This document shows, one piece after another, positions 7,857 to 17,767 of a DNA stretch of 64,000 nt. The stretch spans positions 62,001 to 126,000 of the forward strand of contig JAEFBB010000001.1 in NCBI GenBank assembly GCA_016292215.1, given 5' to 3'. A program made the translations under genes and the position numbers. Source of the DNA: Saccharofermentans sp. Its GTDB lineage: Bacteria > Bacillota > Clostridia > Saccharofermentanales > Saccharofermentanaceae. Under the pieces are notes generated by a model that was not told the origin of the DNA, did no database searches, and saw only the letters and a list, made by a program, of their open reading frames with translations. Position 1 is the first letter of the stretch. Every line of letters starts with the position of its first letter.

Positions 7857-9005
7857 ATGGAAGTCATTGAATCAAAAGATTTGATTAGGAAAAGACTTAT
7901 AGTATTTGCCTTGGTTGCTTACGGAATCTCTTTCCTCATGATGATCCCGATGTATATCGGCAAGAAGAACGGCATGGATCTTACCCAGATCGTTGATGCC
8001 CAGATGTGCTCACCCGCTGCAGGCGTGGCTTTGGGATATCTCATGTTCTACAAGGGCGAGAAGCGCGTTCCGAAGATGTTCATGATAGTCCTTGTCATAA
8101 ACTATGTTATCCAGCTGGTGCTCGGTCTTCTGAGCATATTTGCAAATCCGTTCACGGCTGATGATGTTATTAATCTTGCACAGGCAGCAGGACCAGCTTC
8201 GGATGATGTCACTGCACTCGCAGGCTCGCAGTCGGTATTAAAGCTCCAGCAGATCTATCTTTTGTTAGGTGAACTGGCGCTCATGGGCTGTTCTATCCTT
8301 CTTTGGATCGGATATTTCACGGCAGGAAGAGAAAGACGCAAGTTTGCAGGACTCTCGAGAAACAACGAGGGCAAGGGCGCATTGCTCATTCTCCTTTTCG
8401 TAGGCCTTTATTGCTTGAGGATCTTCGTGCCGATGATCGCCGAAGGCCTTCTCACCAATTCGTTGAGAGAATACGGGGAAATGTATGCCGGTATCCTCAA
8501 AAATCCTTTGTTTTACCTGTCTATCATAAGCTTGCCTATCAATTATCCTCTGTTGATAATTGCCTTTTTAGGCGAGGAATACGGATGGAGACATTTCCTC
8601 CAGCCGATCATGCAGAAGAAGTTCGGAATGAAATTAGGCGTCATTCTCCTCGGCGTTGTATGGGGCCTGTGGCACATTCCTGTAGATACGATGTATTACA
8701 CTCAGGATTCCGTTCCTCAGATGATCATAGGCCAGATAATCACATGTGTAGCCATCGGAATCTTCTTCGGATACGCTTATCTTAAGACCAACAACATCTG
8801 GGTCCCCGTATGCATGCACTTCCTTAATAACAATCTCATCCCGATCTTAACGGGCGAGTTTACAGCCGAAGTGCTTGAGGACCAGCATGTGCCGTGGGAA
8901 TATCTCATTGAGATCCTTATAATTGATTTCCTGGTATTCTGTCTCTTTATTTTCGCGAAAGAATACAAGGAAAAGAAAAAGACCAAAGAGGCATTAGATG
9001 CGTGA
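7857..9005 (+). CDS. CPBP family intramembrane metalloprotease (Abi/CAAX type)
   Basis: The 382-residue membrane protein has about eight hydrophobic helices. The CPBP motifs are all visible: EEYGWR (EExxxR) at about 240, WGLWHIP about 25 residues later, and MHFLNNN near 320. These supply the metal ligands of a glutamate-dependent intramembrane protease related to Rce1. Bacterial members act in peptide maturation, bacteriocin immunity or sigma-factor control; the role here cannot be read from context. AAGGAGGA precedes the ATG, and an extended -10 (TGGTAAAAT, 7819-7827) is the likely promoter. The 3' end overlaps rluA by eight bases. Confidence 0.82.
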   Translation: MEVIESKDLIRKRLIVFALVAYGISFLMMIPMYIGKKNGMDLTQIVDAQMCSPAAGVALGYLMFYKGEKRVPKMFMIVLVINYVIQLVLGLLSIFANPFTADDVINLAQAAGPASDDVTALAGSQSVLKLQQIYLLLGELALMGCSILLWIGYFTAGRERRKFAGLSRNNEGKGALLILLFVGLYCLRIFVPMIAEGLLTNSLREYGEMYAGILKNPLFYLSIISLPINYPLLIIAFLGEEYGWRHFLQPIMQKKFGMKLGVILLGVVWGLWHIPVDTMYYTQDSVPQMIIGQIITCVAIGIFFGYAYLKTNNIWVPVCMHFLNNNLIPILTGEFTAEVLEDQHVPWEYLIEILIIDFLVFCLFIFAKEYKEKKKTKEALDA

Positions 9006-9981
9006 CTTTAAAGTAACCAGATCCCAGGACGGCCTGCACGTTGTAAAGGCGTGCCAGGAGGCTTTCCCTCAGCTTAAATCAGCTGACCTTTTCCATGCGC
9101 TCAAGCGCCGTGACATCAGGATCGACGGCAAGAAGACAAATAAGGATATTGCCGTTAAGGAAGGAAATACCGTTGAGATATGGCTCCCGGACGAGCTTTT
9201 TGACGCTTCGAAAAAGGCACCTGCCAAAGAAAAGGCGCCAGATAAGATGTTTGAGATCGCAGCTGAGACCAAGGGGCTTCTTATCGTTAATAAATCGCAG
9301 GGCATTGCCGTACACTCCGGAAAGAGTGATATCGAGGATACCCTGATCGACCAGATCCGCGAGACGACCAAGTTTAAGGATGCCGAGCTCTGCCACAGGA
9401 TCGATATGAATACGGGCGGACTCGTGCTTATCGCTAAGAATAAGCAGGCTCTGGCAGACTGTGTCGAGCTTTTCAAAAACGATCTTGTCACTAAAAGATA
9501 CAGGGCTCTCGTGCTCGGAGAGCCTGATGCGGGTGAGCCTTCGGTAGGAGTCGACGGCACGATCTATAAGGAAGTAAAGGGTTTTCTTGAGAAGACCCGC
9601 CAGGGAAAGGTCTATATCCATGACGAGAAGCAGCCCGGCGACCTTGATATAGCCACAAAATACCGTATCCTCAAGGTTTTCGAGGACGCGGGTCCTGACG
9701 GCGAGAGCGTGTCAGACCTGGAATTGGAGCTCGTTACGGGCAGGACACACCAGATCAGGGCGCAGTTCGCGCACATAGGACACCCCGTCATCGGAGACGG
9801 CAATTACGGAAGGAATAAAGTAAATCTTCATTTCGAGACCAAGGACGGCAAGAAGGTCAGATACCAGCAGCTTTTCAGCTGCCAGATCATGTTCGGAAGG
9901 ATCCCGAAGAACAACATGCACGTTGACGTGTCGGGCAAAACCTTTAAAATAGGACCAGACTATAATGTTCGCCTTAAATAA
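8998..9981 (+). CDS. RluA-family 23S rRNA pseudouridine synthase
   Basis: A 327-residue enzyme that isomerises uridine to pseudouridine in rRNA. An N-terminal S4 RNA-binding domain (about 12-65) precedes the RluA catalytic domain. The catalytic motif CHRIDMNTGGLVLIAK (about 139-154) contains the essential Asp; most RluA proteins have HRLDxxTSG, so the Gly-Gly variant is a conservative difference. GRTHQIRAQFAHIGHPVIGD is the second family signature. The start codon lies inside the end of the protease gene upstream, so the two are translationally coupled. Which position it modifies (RluC/RluD type) cannot be told. Confidence 0.87.
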   Translation: MRDFKVTRSQDGLHVVKACQEAFPQLKSADLFHALKRRDIRIDGKKTNKDIAVKEGNTVEIWLPDELFDASKKAPAKEKAPDKMFEIAAETKGLLIVNKSQGIAVHSGKSDIEDTLIDQIRETTKFKDAELCHRIDMNTGGLVLIAKNKQALADCVELFKNDLVTKRYRALVLGEPDAGEPSVGVDGTIYKEVKGFLEKTRQGKVYIHDEKQPGDLDIATKYRILKVFEDAGPDGESVSDLELELVTGRTHQIRAQFAHIGHPVIGDGNYGRNKVNLHFETKDGKKVRYQQLFSCQIMFGRIPKNNMHVDVSGKTFKIGPDYNVRLK

Positions 9982-9997
9982 AGGAAGAAGGATATAA

Positions 9998-10825
9998 ATG
10001 ACTGATAACAGACCGATCGGAGTTTTCGATTCTGGTATCGGAGGACTTACGGTTCTCCGTGAGATATGGAATGCGGTGCCGGGTGAGAGCACCATATATT
10101 TCGGTGACAATTCGAGAGCCCCTTACGGCACGAAGTCCAGGAGCACCGTCATCCGTTATTCTCTTCAGAACATGAAGTTCCTCGAGAGCAAAGACGTCAA
10201 GATGATCGTTATTGCCTGCAATACCGCAAGCGCTTACGCATATGAAGAGTTAAAGAAAAGGGCTAATGTCCCTGTCGTTGAAGTGGTCACGCCCGGAGCC
10301 GACAAGGCCTGCCGCGCTACCAGGAACGGCAAGATAGGCATTATCGCCACCAAAGGTACGATATCGACAGGCGTTTACAAGGAAGCCGTAGAGAGAAGAG
10401 CCAAAGAACTCGGCCTTAAGGATATTGAGATCTTTGAGAAGGCTTGCCCTTTGTTCGTATCCCTTGCCGAAGAAGGCTGGTGGGATACCGAGGTCACCAG
10501 GCTTACCGCCGAAGAGTACTTAAAGCCCTTAAAGGAGGCAGGCGTAGATACGCTTGTCATGGCCTGCACGCATTATCCGCTGCTGTCTAAGGTTATAGGC
10601 GAAGTAATGGGCGAAGGCGTTACGCTGGTCAATACCGGCGAAGCTACGGCACAGGTCGTAAAGGATCTCCTTGATTCTGAGTCGGGAAGTAGCAGGCCCG
10701 TTAGAGAGTTTTATACGAGCGATGAGCCGGATCTTTTCGAAAAGGTCGCAGCACCGTTCTTAGGCGAGGGCCTTCCTTCCGGAACAAAGCATTTTAATAC
10801 TGACCGCTATGAGGTAACTATCTGA
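9998..10825 (+). CDS. murI: Glutamate racemase
   Basis: MurI makes D-glutamate for peptidoglycan. The 275-residue product shows VFDSGIGGLTVLR at 9-21, the first catalytic cysteine in VIACNTASA (Cys74) and the second in VMACTHYPLL (Cys190), which act as the two-base pair. Length is normal. A GGAAGAAGGAT site is upstream. It follows rluA by 16 bases and its stop codon overlaps the next start (TGATG), consistent with an operon. No metal or ATP site is expected. Confidence 0.95.
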   Translation: MTDNRPIGVFDSGIGGLTVLREIWNAVPGESTIYFGDNSRAPYGTKSRSTVIRYSLQNMKFLESKDVKMIVIACNTASAYAYEELKKRANVPVVEVVTPGADKACRATRNGKIGIIATKGTISTGVYKEAVERRAKELGLKDIEIFEKACPLFVSLAEEGWWDTEVTRLTAEEYLKPLKEAGVDTLVMACTHYPLLSKVIGEVMGEGVTLVNTGEATAQVVKDLLDSESGSSRPVREFYTSDEPDLFEKVAAPFLGEGLPSGTKHFNTDRYEVTI

Positions 10826-11241
10826 TGGAAGAGAAGTGCCTCCTTGAGATCAGGTCCGGAATGTACGGAGAACCTCTTAAAACGCCGGGCACGGTGACCA
10901 CAGAGGGTGCCAGGACCGTCTACGAATGGAAAGAAAAGCACAATGATAATGAAAAAGAGACTCATTTTGTAATGACTCTTATTAAAGAAGAAGCAAAGGC
11001 CATCGTAGTAAGAAACGGGGATGTCACTTCCAGGATGGTCTTCGAGGTCGGCAATAAGACGACAAGCGCCATGAATACCGCTTTCGGCGTTATTGACGTA
11101 GTGATCGACACGGATTATATTAACTTCCCGGGAGGCCTTGTAGACGGCGCGGAGATCAGTTATACGCTCGATCCTGACAGCGGCGAACCGATAAGGAATA
11201 TCTTTTCGATAAAAAGGCTCTTGCAAAACGAAGAAATATAA
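10825..11241 (+). CDS. DUF1934 (YwiB-like) beta-barrel protein
   Basis: A 138-residue cytoplasmic protein of the DUF1934/calycin-like type. Typical features are the repeated short beta-strands, a mid-protein TSRMVFEVGNKTTSAMNTAFG stretch and the C-terminal ISYTLDPDSGEPIRN. Function is not established. The start codon shares its A with the murI stop, so translation is coupled. It lies directly before rpmF, the place more often held by a DUF177 gene. Confidence 0.7.
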   Translation: MEEKCLLEIRSGMYGEPLKTPGTVTTEGARTVYEWKEKHNDNEKETHFVMTLIKEEAKAIVVRNGDVTSRMVFEVGNKTTSAMNTAFGVIDVVIDTDYINFPGGLVDGAEISYTLDPDSGEPIRNIFSIKRLLQNEEI

Positions 11242-11285
11242 TGTATTATCTTCAAGCATTTGTGTAAAGAAAGAGGTGAAGATGA

Positions 11286-11471
11286 ATGGCACATCCGAAG
11301 CGTAAATGGTCGAAGGCAAGGACAGCTCGTCACAGAAGCGCATGGAAACTTAACATGCCGGGTCTCGTTGAATGTCCCCAGTGTCATGCTAAGATGCTTC
11401 GCCGCACGGTCTGCAAGAACTGCGGTTACCTGGATGGAAAACAGGTTATCAAAGTCGACGAAGAGATCTGA
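11286..11471 (+). CDS. rpmF: 50S ribosomal protein L32
   Basis: The 61-residue protein begins MAHPKRKWSKARTARHR, the basic L32 N terminus. Cys30, Cys33, Cys43 and Cys46 form the zinc ribbon (CPQC and CKNC), so this is the zinc-containing C+ form. GAGGTGA lies six bases before the chosen ATG at 11286; the ATG at 11282 is out of frame. A terminator follows. Confidence 0.96.
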   Translation: MAHPKRKWSKARTARHRSAWKLNMPGLVECPQCHAKMLRRTVCKNCGYLDGKQVIKVDEEI

Positions 11472-11496
11472 GATAATTAACGAAGTATTACTTAAC

Positions 11497-11536
11497 GAGG
11501 CAGTGTATGGAATTAAGGCACTGCCTCTTATTTTTG
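11497..11536 (+). terminator. Terminator after rpmF
   Basis: GAGGCAGTG (11497-11505) pairs perfectly with CACTGCCTC (11519-11527), followed by TTATTTTTG. Confidence 0.8.
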
Positions 11537-11558
11537 CAAAGGAAGGATTAACGAGGGC

Positions 11559-12890
11559 ATGAGCAAACCGGTAGTGGCAATAGTGGGAAGGCCTAATGTA
11601 GGCAAATCCTCTCTGTTCAACACCATCTATGGTGAGCGTATCTCCATCGTGCATGACACTCCCGGTGTCACGCGCGACCGTATCTATGCCGAGACTTCCT
11701 GGTGCGGAAGAGACTTCATAATGATCGATACGGGCGGTATAGAGCCCGACACGGGAGATGACATCATATTGCAGCAGATGCGCGTCCAGGCGGAGATCGC
11801 GATCGAGACTGCTGATGTCATCCTTTTTATGTGTGACCTCAAGAGCGGACTTACGGCAGCTGACGAAGAGATCGCGGTAATGCTGCGCAAGGCAGCACGC
11901 CCGGTCGTTGTATGCGTCAACAAATCCGACTATGTAGGCGATCCCCCGCCGGAATTTTACGAATTCTATAATCTCGGCTTAGAGGACGTCTGCGCCATCT
12001 CCGCTGCTCACAAGCTGGGCCTGGGCGAGATGCTTGATATGGTGGTGTCCAAGTTCCCGCCGGCTGATGAAACAGAAGGCAAGGACGAGACCATCAGGGT
12101 AGCCATCATCGGAAGACCAAATGCGGGCAAGTCCTCATTATCCAACAGACTTTCAGGTACCGAGAGGAGCATCGTCTCCGATATCGCCGGTACCACAAGA
12201 GATACCATTGACTCCCTGATCGAGAATGAATACGGTTCTTTCACGATCGTAGATACTGCAGGCATGCGCAAGAAGGGCAAGATCGAAGACGTCATCGAGC
12301 GTTATTCGATGGTCAGGGCCGTTGCCGCAGTCGACAGGGCAGATGTATGCGTCATCCTGATCGATGCCGAGGCAGGCGTAACAGAGCAGGATACAAGGAT
12401 CGCGGGTATGGCCCACGATTCGGGCAAGGCATCCGTTATCGTCATCAACAAGTGGGATCTCATAGACAAGCAGACAGGCACATTAGAGCAGATGGAGAAG
12501 ATCGTAAAAGACCGTCTGCCGTTCATGGATTATGCGCCCGTACTCTTTATTTCAGCGAAAACTGGACAGCGCGTGGACAAGCTTTTCGCGCTGATCAAGA
12601 CAGTATATGAGAATTCTCAAAAGCGCCTTACTACAAGCGTTCTGAACCGCATGATCTCGGAGGCCGTAACGCAGGTCCCGACTCCCCAGGACAAGGGCAG
12701 GCACCTTCGTATCTATTACGGCACACAGGTATCCGTGCAGCCGCCCACGTTCGTGCTTTTCGTCAACGACAAGGAATTGTCGCATTTTTCATATGAGAGA
12801 TATCTCGAGAATCAGCTTCGAAGAAACTTCGGCTTCGAAGGCGTTCCAATACGTCTCCTTTTGCGTAATAAGAATGGCGAAGAAGACTGA
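11559..12890 (+). CDS. der: Ribosome-assembly GTPase Der (EngA)
   Basis: Der is an essential GTPase for 50S subunit maturation. The 443-residue product has two tandem G domains: GRPNVGKSS (about 8-16), DTPGVTRD and NKSD in the first, and GRPNAGKSS (about 185), DTAG and NKWD in the second. A C-terminal KH-like domain follows (about 350-440). The length is normal. GGAAGGA lies upstream. It follows rpmF with a terminator between, so it may have its own promoter or rely on read-through. Confidence 0.95.
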   Translation: MSKPVVAIVGRPNVGKSSLFNTIYGERISIVHDTPGVTRDRIYAETSWCGRDFIMIDTGGIEPDTGDDIILQQMRVQAEIAIETADVILFMCDLKSGLTAADEEIAVMLRKAARPVVVCVNKSDYVGDPPPEFYEFYNLGLEDVCAISAAHKLGLGEMLDMVVSKFPPADETEGKDETIRVAIIGRPNAGKSSLSNRLSGTERSIVSDIAGTTRDTIDSLIENEYGSFTIVDTAGMRKKGKIEDVIERYSMVRAVAAVDRADVCVILIDAEAGVTEQDTRIAGMAHDSGKASVIVINKWDLIDKQTGTLEQMEKIVKDRLPFMDYAPVLFISAKTGQRVDKLFALIKTVYENSQKRLTTSVLNRMISEAVTQVPTPQDKGRHLRIYYGTQVSVQPPTFVLFVNDKELSHFSYERYLENQLRRNFGFEGVPIRLLLRNKNGEED

Positions 12891-13019
12891 TATTTTGTGA
12901 AATATCACAGTCACAAATAACGCCGTTTCAGTAGCAAAATATTACTCGGTTTAAATTAATAATTATTAGGAATATCGGCTTGGGGCTATATCCCCATCTA
13001 TTTTACGGAGAAATCATTT

Positions 13020-14873
13020 ATGGCAGTCATGACTATCGAGAATTTAAGAAACATCGCAATCATCGCTCACGTTGACCACGGTAAGACAACGATCGTAGAT
13101 TCCATGCTCAAGCAGGCAGGCGTATACCGTGAGAACGAGACAGTCGTAGAGCAGGTTATGGACTCTAACGATCTGGAGCGTGAGAGAGGCATTACGATCC
13201 TTGCCAAGAACACAGCCATCGATTACAAGGGCATCCGCATCAATGTTGTAGATACTCCCGGCCACGCTGACTTCGGCGGTGAGGTAGAGCGTGTACTCAA
13301 GATGGTTGACTCGGTTCTCCTCGTAGTTGACGCTTTTGACGGACCGATGCCCCAGACAAGATTCGTTCTTCACAAGGCACTTGAGTTAGGTCTTAAGCCT
13401 ATCGTCTGCATCAACAAGATCGACCGTCCCGACGCAAGACCTCTTGAAGTAGTTGACATGGTTCTTGACCTCTTCATCGAGCTCGGCGCTGATGACGACC
13501 AGCTCGAATTCCCCGTTGTATATACATCCGGTAAGACATGCATCGCTACTCTCGACCTCAAGGAATATGAAGAAGGCAAAGAGCTCGACTTCACACCTCT
13601 TCTTGATACAGTAGTTAAATACACACCCTGCCCGGTAGGCGATCCCGAAGGCCCCATGCAGCTCCTCGTATCCAATATCGACTCTGACCCTTATATCGGA
13701 AGGATCGGCGTAGGAAGAGTAGAGAGAGGCACCATCAAGCAGGGCGAGAACGTAGCTCTCATGACATTTGGCGAAGACGGCAAGCGTAACGCAAGAGTCG
13801 TTAAACTCATGAGATTCCACAATCTCGGACGCGAGGAAGTCTCTGAAGCTTCCATCGGTGAGATCGTTTGCGTTGCAGGTATCGCTGACATCAACATCGG
13901 TGACACTCTCTGCGATGCTTTGAATCCCGAGCCGCTCCCGTTCGTTAAGATCGACGAGCCTACCATTGCAATGACATTCTCCGTCAACGACAGCCCCTTC
14001 GCAGGCCAGGAAGGTAAGTTCGTTACATCACGTCACTTAAGAGACAGACTCTTCAAGGAGATCGAGACAAACGTTTCCATGAGAGTCGAAGAGACAGATA
14101 CCACAGAGGCATTCATCGTAAAGGGAAGAGGCGAGCTCCATCTCTCTATCCTCATCGAGACAATGCGCCGTGAAGGTTATGAGTTCCAGGTAAGTAAGCC
14201 GCAGGTCATCATGAAGGAGATCGACGGTGTCCTCTCTGAACCTGTTGAAGAGCTCGTTATCGACGTTCCTGAGGATTTCGTAGGTCCTGTCATGGAGAAG
14301 ATCGGTAAGCGTAAGGGTGAGCTCCTCAACATGCTTCCTCCGACCAAGGGATATACACGTCTTGAGTTCAAGATCCCTTCAAGAGGACTCCTCGGTTACC
14401 GTACCGAGTTTTTGACCGACACTAAGGGCAATGGTATAATGAACTCCGTTATCTCGGGCTTTGAACCCTTCGCAGGTGACATCGAGACGAGAGGTCAGGG
14501 AGTGCTCGTAGCATTCGAGACCGGAACGGCCGTAACCTACGGATTGTACAATGCCCAGGACAGAGGTGCACTCTTCATCGGAGCAGGCACACCGGTATAT
14601 GAAGGCATGATCGTAGGTATCAATCCTAAGCCTGATGATATTACCGTTAATGTCTGCAAGAAGAAGCATGTAACCAACATGCGTTCTTCGGGCGCTGACG
14701 ACGCTATGCGTCTTACACCGCCTTTGACATACTCCCTTGAGCAGTGCTTGGAATTTGTCGAAGATGATGAGCTTTGCGAGGTAACTCCCCAGAGCATCAG
14801 ACTTCGCAAGAAGATATTGAATAACGACTTGCGCGCCAAGACGGTAGCTAAACAGAAGAATAAGGACGCGTAA
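13020..14873 (+). CDS. typA: Translational GTPase TypA/BipA
   Basis: The 617-residue ribosome-associated GTPase acts in stress and low-temperature ribosome assembly. It shows AHVDHGKTT (G1), [13 protein letters not shown] (switch I region), [14 protein letters not shown] (G3) and [10 protein letters not shown] (G4), then domain II, EF-G-like domains III and V, and the BipA-specific C-terminal domain. Length is as expected. The leader contains a TGGGG/CCCCA hairpin at 12978-12995 before the ACGGAGAAA site, which might modulate initiation. It is followed by mltG 34 bases later. Confidence 0.95.
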   Translation: MAVMTIENLRNIAIIAHVDHGKTTIVDSMLKQAGVYRENETVVEQVMDSNDLERERGITILAKNTAIDYKGIRINVVDTPGHADFGGEVERVLKMVDSVLLVVDAFDGPMPQTRFVLHKALELGLKPIVCINKIDRPDARPLEVVDMVLDLFIELGADDDQLEFPVVYTSGKTCIATLDLKEYEEGKELDFTPLLDTVVKYTPCPVGDPEGPMQLLVSNIDSDPYIGRIGVGRVERGTIKQGENVALMTFGEDGKRNARVVKLMRFHNLGREEVSEASIGEIVCVAGIADINIGDTLCDALNPEPLPFVKIDEPTIAMTFSVNDSPFAGQEGKFVTSRHLRDRLFKEIETNVSMRVEETDTTEAFIVKGRGELHLSILIETMRREGYEFQVSKPQVIMKEIDGVLSEPVEELVIDVPEDFVGPVMEKIGKRKGELLNMLPPTKGYTRLEFKIPSRGLLGYRTEFLTDTKGNGIMNSVISGFEPFAGDIETRGQGVLVAFETGTAVTYGLYNAQDRGALFIGAGTPVYEGMIVGINPKPDDITVNVCKKKHVTNMRSSGADDAMRLTPPLTYSLEQCLEFVEDDELCEVTPQSIRLRKKILNNDLRAKTVAKQKNKDA

Positions 14874-14907
14874 AGACTATAGACATTCGGGGGTGAAGCT
14901 TTAACTT

Positions 14908-16122
14908 ATGTTATCTAACAAAGTCAGAGTCGCTCTCAGAATATTGATCATCCTGACACTGTTATTCGGATTTGCAGTAGCCGGCGTTTACGTCGGCTAT
15001 AACTATGTCATCTCACAGGACAAGAGACTTACTGCTCTCAAGCAGGACATAGAAGACGGCAAGTATAAGATCAAGGCTGATACGGAAGGTGCTGTCACCA
15101 TCGTCATCAAGAGCGGTGATTCCACATCCGACATCGCAGAACAGTTATACGATCAGGGTCTTATCACAAACAAGTTCCTTTTCTCGATCATAAGTAAGCT
15201 CAACGGATATGACGGCGCTTACATAGCAGGTACGCACTATCTGCTCAAAGGCTTCTCCTACGATGAGATCATGTATCTGCTCACCATGCAGCCTGCTGCC
15301 GTTACCGTAACTATTCCTGAAGGCTCAACATATTACGAGGTCAAGAAGCTCCTTCATGACGCTGGATTGAATTTCGATGATGCTGAGTTCGACAAGTGCA
15401 TGAATTCACCGAATCTCTTTGTCGACTATGAGTTCGTATCCCAGATCGAGATCAAGGAGGGAAGAGACTATATCCTCGCAGGATATCTCTATCCTGATAC
15501 TTATACATTCGACGTTAATGCGAGCCCCGAATCGATCATAAGAAGATTCTTAAACAATACGCAGAATAAGCTCTATGATGAGTACTATGTGCGCGCAAAG
15601 AAGCTCGGCATGTCAATGGATGAGATCATGACGCTTGCGTCCATTATCCAGATGGAGACCGGTAAACCGATTGACATGATGTACGTTTCTGCAGTATTCC
15701 ATAACAGACTTGATTCGGATGACGAGTCCATGAGATATCTGGGATCTTCAGCCACGATCAACTACCTGATCAAATCAAACGGCGGTAAGTCTACGCTCCT
15801 TCATACTGATGCCCAGCTTACCATCGACAGTCCGTATAACACTTATACGCATCCGGGACTTCCTCCGGGACCTATCTGCATGCCCGGCAGCTATGCCATT
15901 TCAGCAGCTCTTTATCCCGAACCGAACTGCAATTATTTATACTTCTGCGCTACTGGTATCGAAGGCGGTACGGCTTTTGCCACGACGCTTTCAGAGCACG
16001 AAGAGAACCTCGAGAAGTACAAGGATAACTGGATCGCCGCAGATAACGCTCCTGAAGTCACCCCTACAGAGTCTTCTGAGGAGACTACAGAGTCAACGGC
16101 TATGGTCATTCTTGATGACTGA
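14908..16122 (+). CDS. mltG: Endolytic murein transglycosylase MltG
   Basis: MltG cleaves nascent glycan strands at the membrane and sets strand length. The 404-residue product has one N-terminal helix (about 10-32), a LysM-like segment (about 65-135) and the YceG catalytic domain with LASIIQMETG, FHNRL, HTDAQLTIDSPYNTYTHPGLPPGPICMPG and FCATG. In relatives known to me the motif is usually ASI(V/I)E-x-E-T; here the first Glu is Gln and only the second remains (see findings). A Ser/Thr/Glu-rich tail ends the protein. The neighbouring U32 gene matches the yrrL-yrrO order of Bacillus. Confidence 0.88.
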   Translation: MLSNKVRVALRILIILTLLFGFAVAGVYVGYNYVISQDKRLTALKQDIEDGKYKIKADTEGAVTIVIKSGDSTSDIAEQLYDQGLITNKFLFSIISKLNGYDGAYIAGTHYLLKGFSYDEIMYLLTMQPAAVTVTIPEGSTYYEVKKLLHDAGLNFDDAEFDKCMNSPNLFVDYEFVSQIEIKEGRDYILAGYLYPDTYTFDVNASPESIIRRFLNNTQNKLYDEYYVRAKKLGMSMDEIMTLASIIQMETGKPIDMMYVSAVFHNRLDSDDESMRYLGSSATINYLIKSNGGKSTLLHTDAQLTIDSPYNTYTHPGLPPGPICMPGSYAISAALYPEPNCNYLYFCATGIEGGTAFATTLSEHEENLEKYKDNWIAADNAPEVTPTESSEETTESTAMVILDD

Positions 16123-16153
16123 TCTGACTTAAGTTTTCGAAAAGGTACACAAA

Positions 16154-17446
16154 ATGGGTCACGACCGTTCACGTTATGAGATCTTAAGCCCTGCCGGCAA
16201 CCCGGATAAACTCCGCGCCGCAGTCAATTACGGTGCAGACGCAGTCTACCTGTCAGGCCAGAGCTACGGCCTCCGCGCTTTTTCCGATAACTTCAATGAA
16301 GATGAGATGAAGGCAGGTATTGCCTATGCTCACGATCACGGCGTAAAGTGCTATGTCACGCTGAACGTTATGCCGACCGAAGAAGATCTTGCAGGCCTTG
16401 AGCATGCCGTCAGATTTGTGGGCAACGAGAGCGGCGCAGATGCGGTGCTCGTATCCGATCCCGGCGTGTTCACCATGGTCCGCACCTTATGTCCTGACCT
16501 GGAGATACATATCTCGACACAGGCAAGCGTTACAAACAGCGCTGCCTGCAATTTCTGGGCATCCCAGGGCGCGAAAAGAATAGTTCTCGCGCGCGAGGTC
16601 TCACTTGACCAGATAAAGAAGATCCGCAAAGCGATCCCTTCAGATGTTGAGCTTGAATGCTTCATCCACGGCGCCATGTGCGTCTCATATTCGGGAAGAT
16701 GCCTGCTGTCCAACTATTTCACGGGCAGAAGATCCAACGGCGGCGCCTGCGCCCAGCCCTGCAGATGGGGCTATTATGTTGTCGAAGAAAAACGTCCCGA
16801 CATCCCGCTCCCCGTGGAAGAGGATCAGAGAGGCACATATATTTTCGGAAGCCGTGATATCTGCATGATCGATCACGTCCCCGAGCTTGTGGATGCGGGC
16901 ATCAATTCGTTCAAGATCGAAGGCAGGATCAAGGGCGCTTACTATGCTGCCGCAGTTACAAAGGTCTACAGGGAAGCCATAGATCTGTACTGCAAGGATC
17001 CTGATAACTATAAAGTCGATCCCAGATGGAAAGTGATCCTCGACAAGGTTGTCCACAGAGACTATGACACGGGTTTCTTCTTTGATTCTCCCGCTGATGA
17101 CGCGAAGATAGATCCTGACAAGTCTTATAACAAGCCTGCTTTTGTGGTGGGCGTTACTTGCGCTGCAGATAATGAGACAGGCCTCATAAAGGTTACCCAG
17201 AAGAATAAACTCTATGAAGGCGATACCCTAAATGTGCTCATGCCTGAAGGGTATATGGCTCCTATCGTCGTATCCGAGCTTTACGATGACAAGATGAACA
17301 GGGTAAAGGACTGCCCGCATCCCGAGATGACTTTCTACATGAAGGCTGTATCATCTGCTGACGGCAGTCCGGTTGTGCTTCCTGAGATGACTTTCCTCTC
17401 CCGTGACGGCGATAAGGACTTCGGAATTCCCGCTCCCGCGATTTGA
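16154..17446 (+). CDS. trhP: U32 family protein, TrhP/YrrO-like (tRNA hydroxylation)
   Basis: The 430-residue protein carries the U32 signature: ECFIHGAMCVSYSGRCLLSNYFTGRRSN in part, then GGACAQPCRW. The conserved cysteines in CVSYSGRC and CAQPC are expected to hold an iron-sulfur cluster. An N-terminal TIM-barrel-like half starts EILSPAGNPDKLRAAVNYGADAVYL. U32 proteins were annotated as peptidases or collagenases, but TrhP/RlhA members are involved in 5-hydroxyuridine formation in tRNA or 2501 hydroxylation in rRNA from prephenate. The position after mltG matches Bacillus yrrN/yrrO, supporting the tRNA role. The second TrhP subunit is not seen here. Confidence 0.8.
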   Translation: MGHDRSRYEILSPAGNPDKLRAAVNYGADAVYLSGQSYGLRAFSDNFNEDEMKAGIAYAHDHGVKCYVTLNVMPTEEDLAGLEHAVRFVGNESGADAVLVSDPGVFTMVRTLCPDLEIHISTQASVTNSAACNFWASQGAKRIVLAREVSLDQIKKIRKAIPSDVELECFIHGAMCVSYSGRCLLSNYFTGRRSNGGACAQPCRWGYYVVEEKRPDIPLPVEEDQRGTYIFGSRDICMIDHVPELVDAGINSFKIEGRIKGAYYAAAVTKVYREAIDLYCKDPDNYKVDPRWKVILDKVVHRDYDTGFFFDSPADDAKIDPDKSYNKPAFVVGVTCAADNETGLIKVTQKNKLYEGDTLNVLMPEGYMAPIVVSELYDDKMNRVKDCPHPEMTFYMKAVSSADGSPVVLPEMTFLSRDGDKDFGIPAPAI

Positions 17447-17553
17447 CAATTTACAGATTTTGCTCTGAACGGCCATTTTCTTTTACAGGTATTGCCTGAT
17501 ATCTGTATGTCAGAAATCATTCATTATTTTGTAACACTTTCTGACATCGGTTG

Positions 17554-17562
17554 TGCTATACT
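17554..17562 (+). promoter_or_regulatory. Extended -10 promoter of the orphan RNA unit
   Basis: TGC-TATACT is a strong extended -10. Transcription would start at about 17569. A TTGTAA at 17529 is too far to be an ideal -35. Confidence 0.55.
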
Positions 17563-17609
17563 CAAGCCATCAAAGAAAGGAACTCAATAAGTTCAAGGAG
17601 GTGAGACCA

Positions 17610-17660
17610 ATGGGAAGTGAAGCACAAACAAGCAGACGGTTGGTCTCGCTTGATTCATAG
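17610..17660 (+). CDS. Possible 16-residue peptide with perfect ribosome site
   Basis: The ATG at 17610 follows AAGGAGGTGA (17595-17604) at ideal spacing. It encodes a hydrophilic 16-mer, MGSEAQTSRRLVSLDS, ending at TAG 17658-17660. The ribosome site is one of the best in the window, yet both it and the first base of the ATG sit in predicted stems. There is no signal peptide or transmembrane character, so it is not a typical type I toxin. It could be a leader or signalling peptide, or the match could come from the palindromic RNA. The opposite strand also has GGAGG plus a 21-codon ORF because the element is near-symmetric. Confidence 0.35.
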   Translation: MGSEAQTSRRLVSLDS

Positions 17661-17767
17661 TTTCCTCCAAGTAAGTTTTTACTTAACATTGAGTTTTTCT
17701 CAAAATAGAATCAACAGATCGATCGACAAGCTAACTTACAGCTAAATATGTTTGTAACAGTAAACCC

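Noticed and set aside
12978-12995. TGGGG/CCCCA hairpin in the typA leader as a member of the GGGGA-loop family
   Set aside because: The G-run is in the stem, not the loop, and the following TGGGGA is missing.
17596-17661. A 21-codon minus-strand ORF with GGAGG in the rod-RNA region
   Set aside because: It arises from the near-symmetry of the hairpin, and no good promoter lies upstream on that strand.
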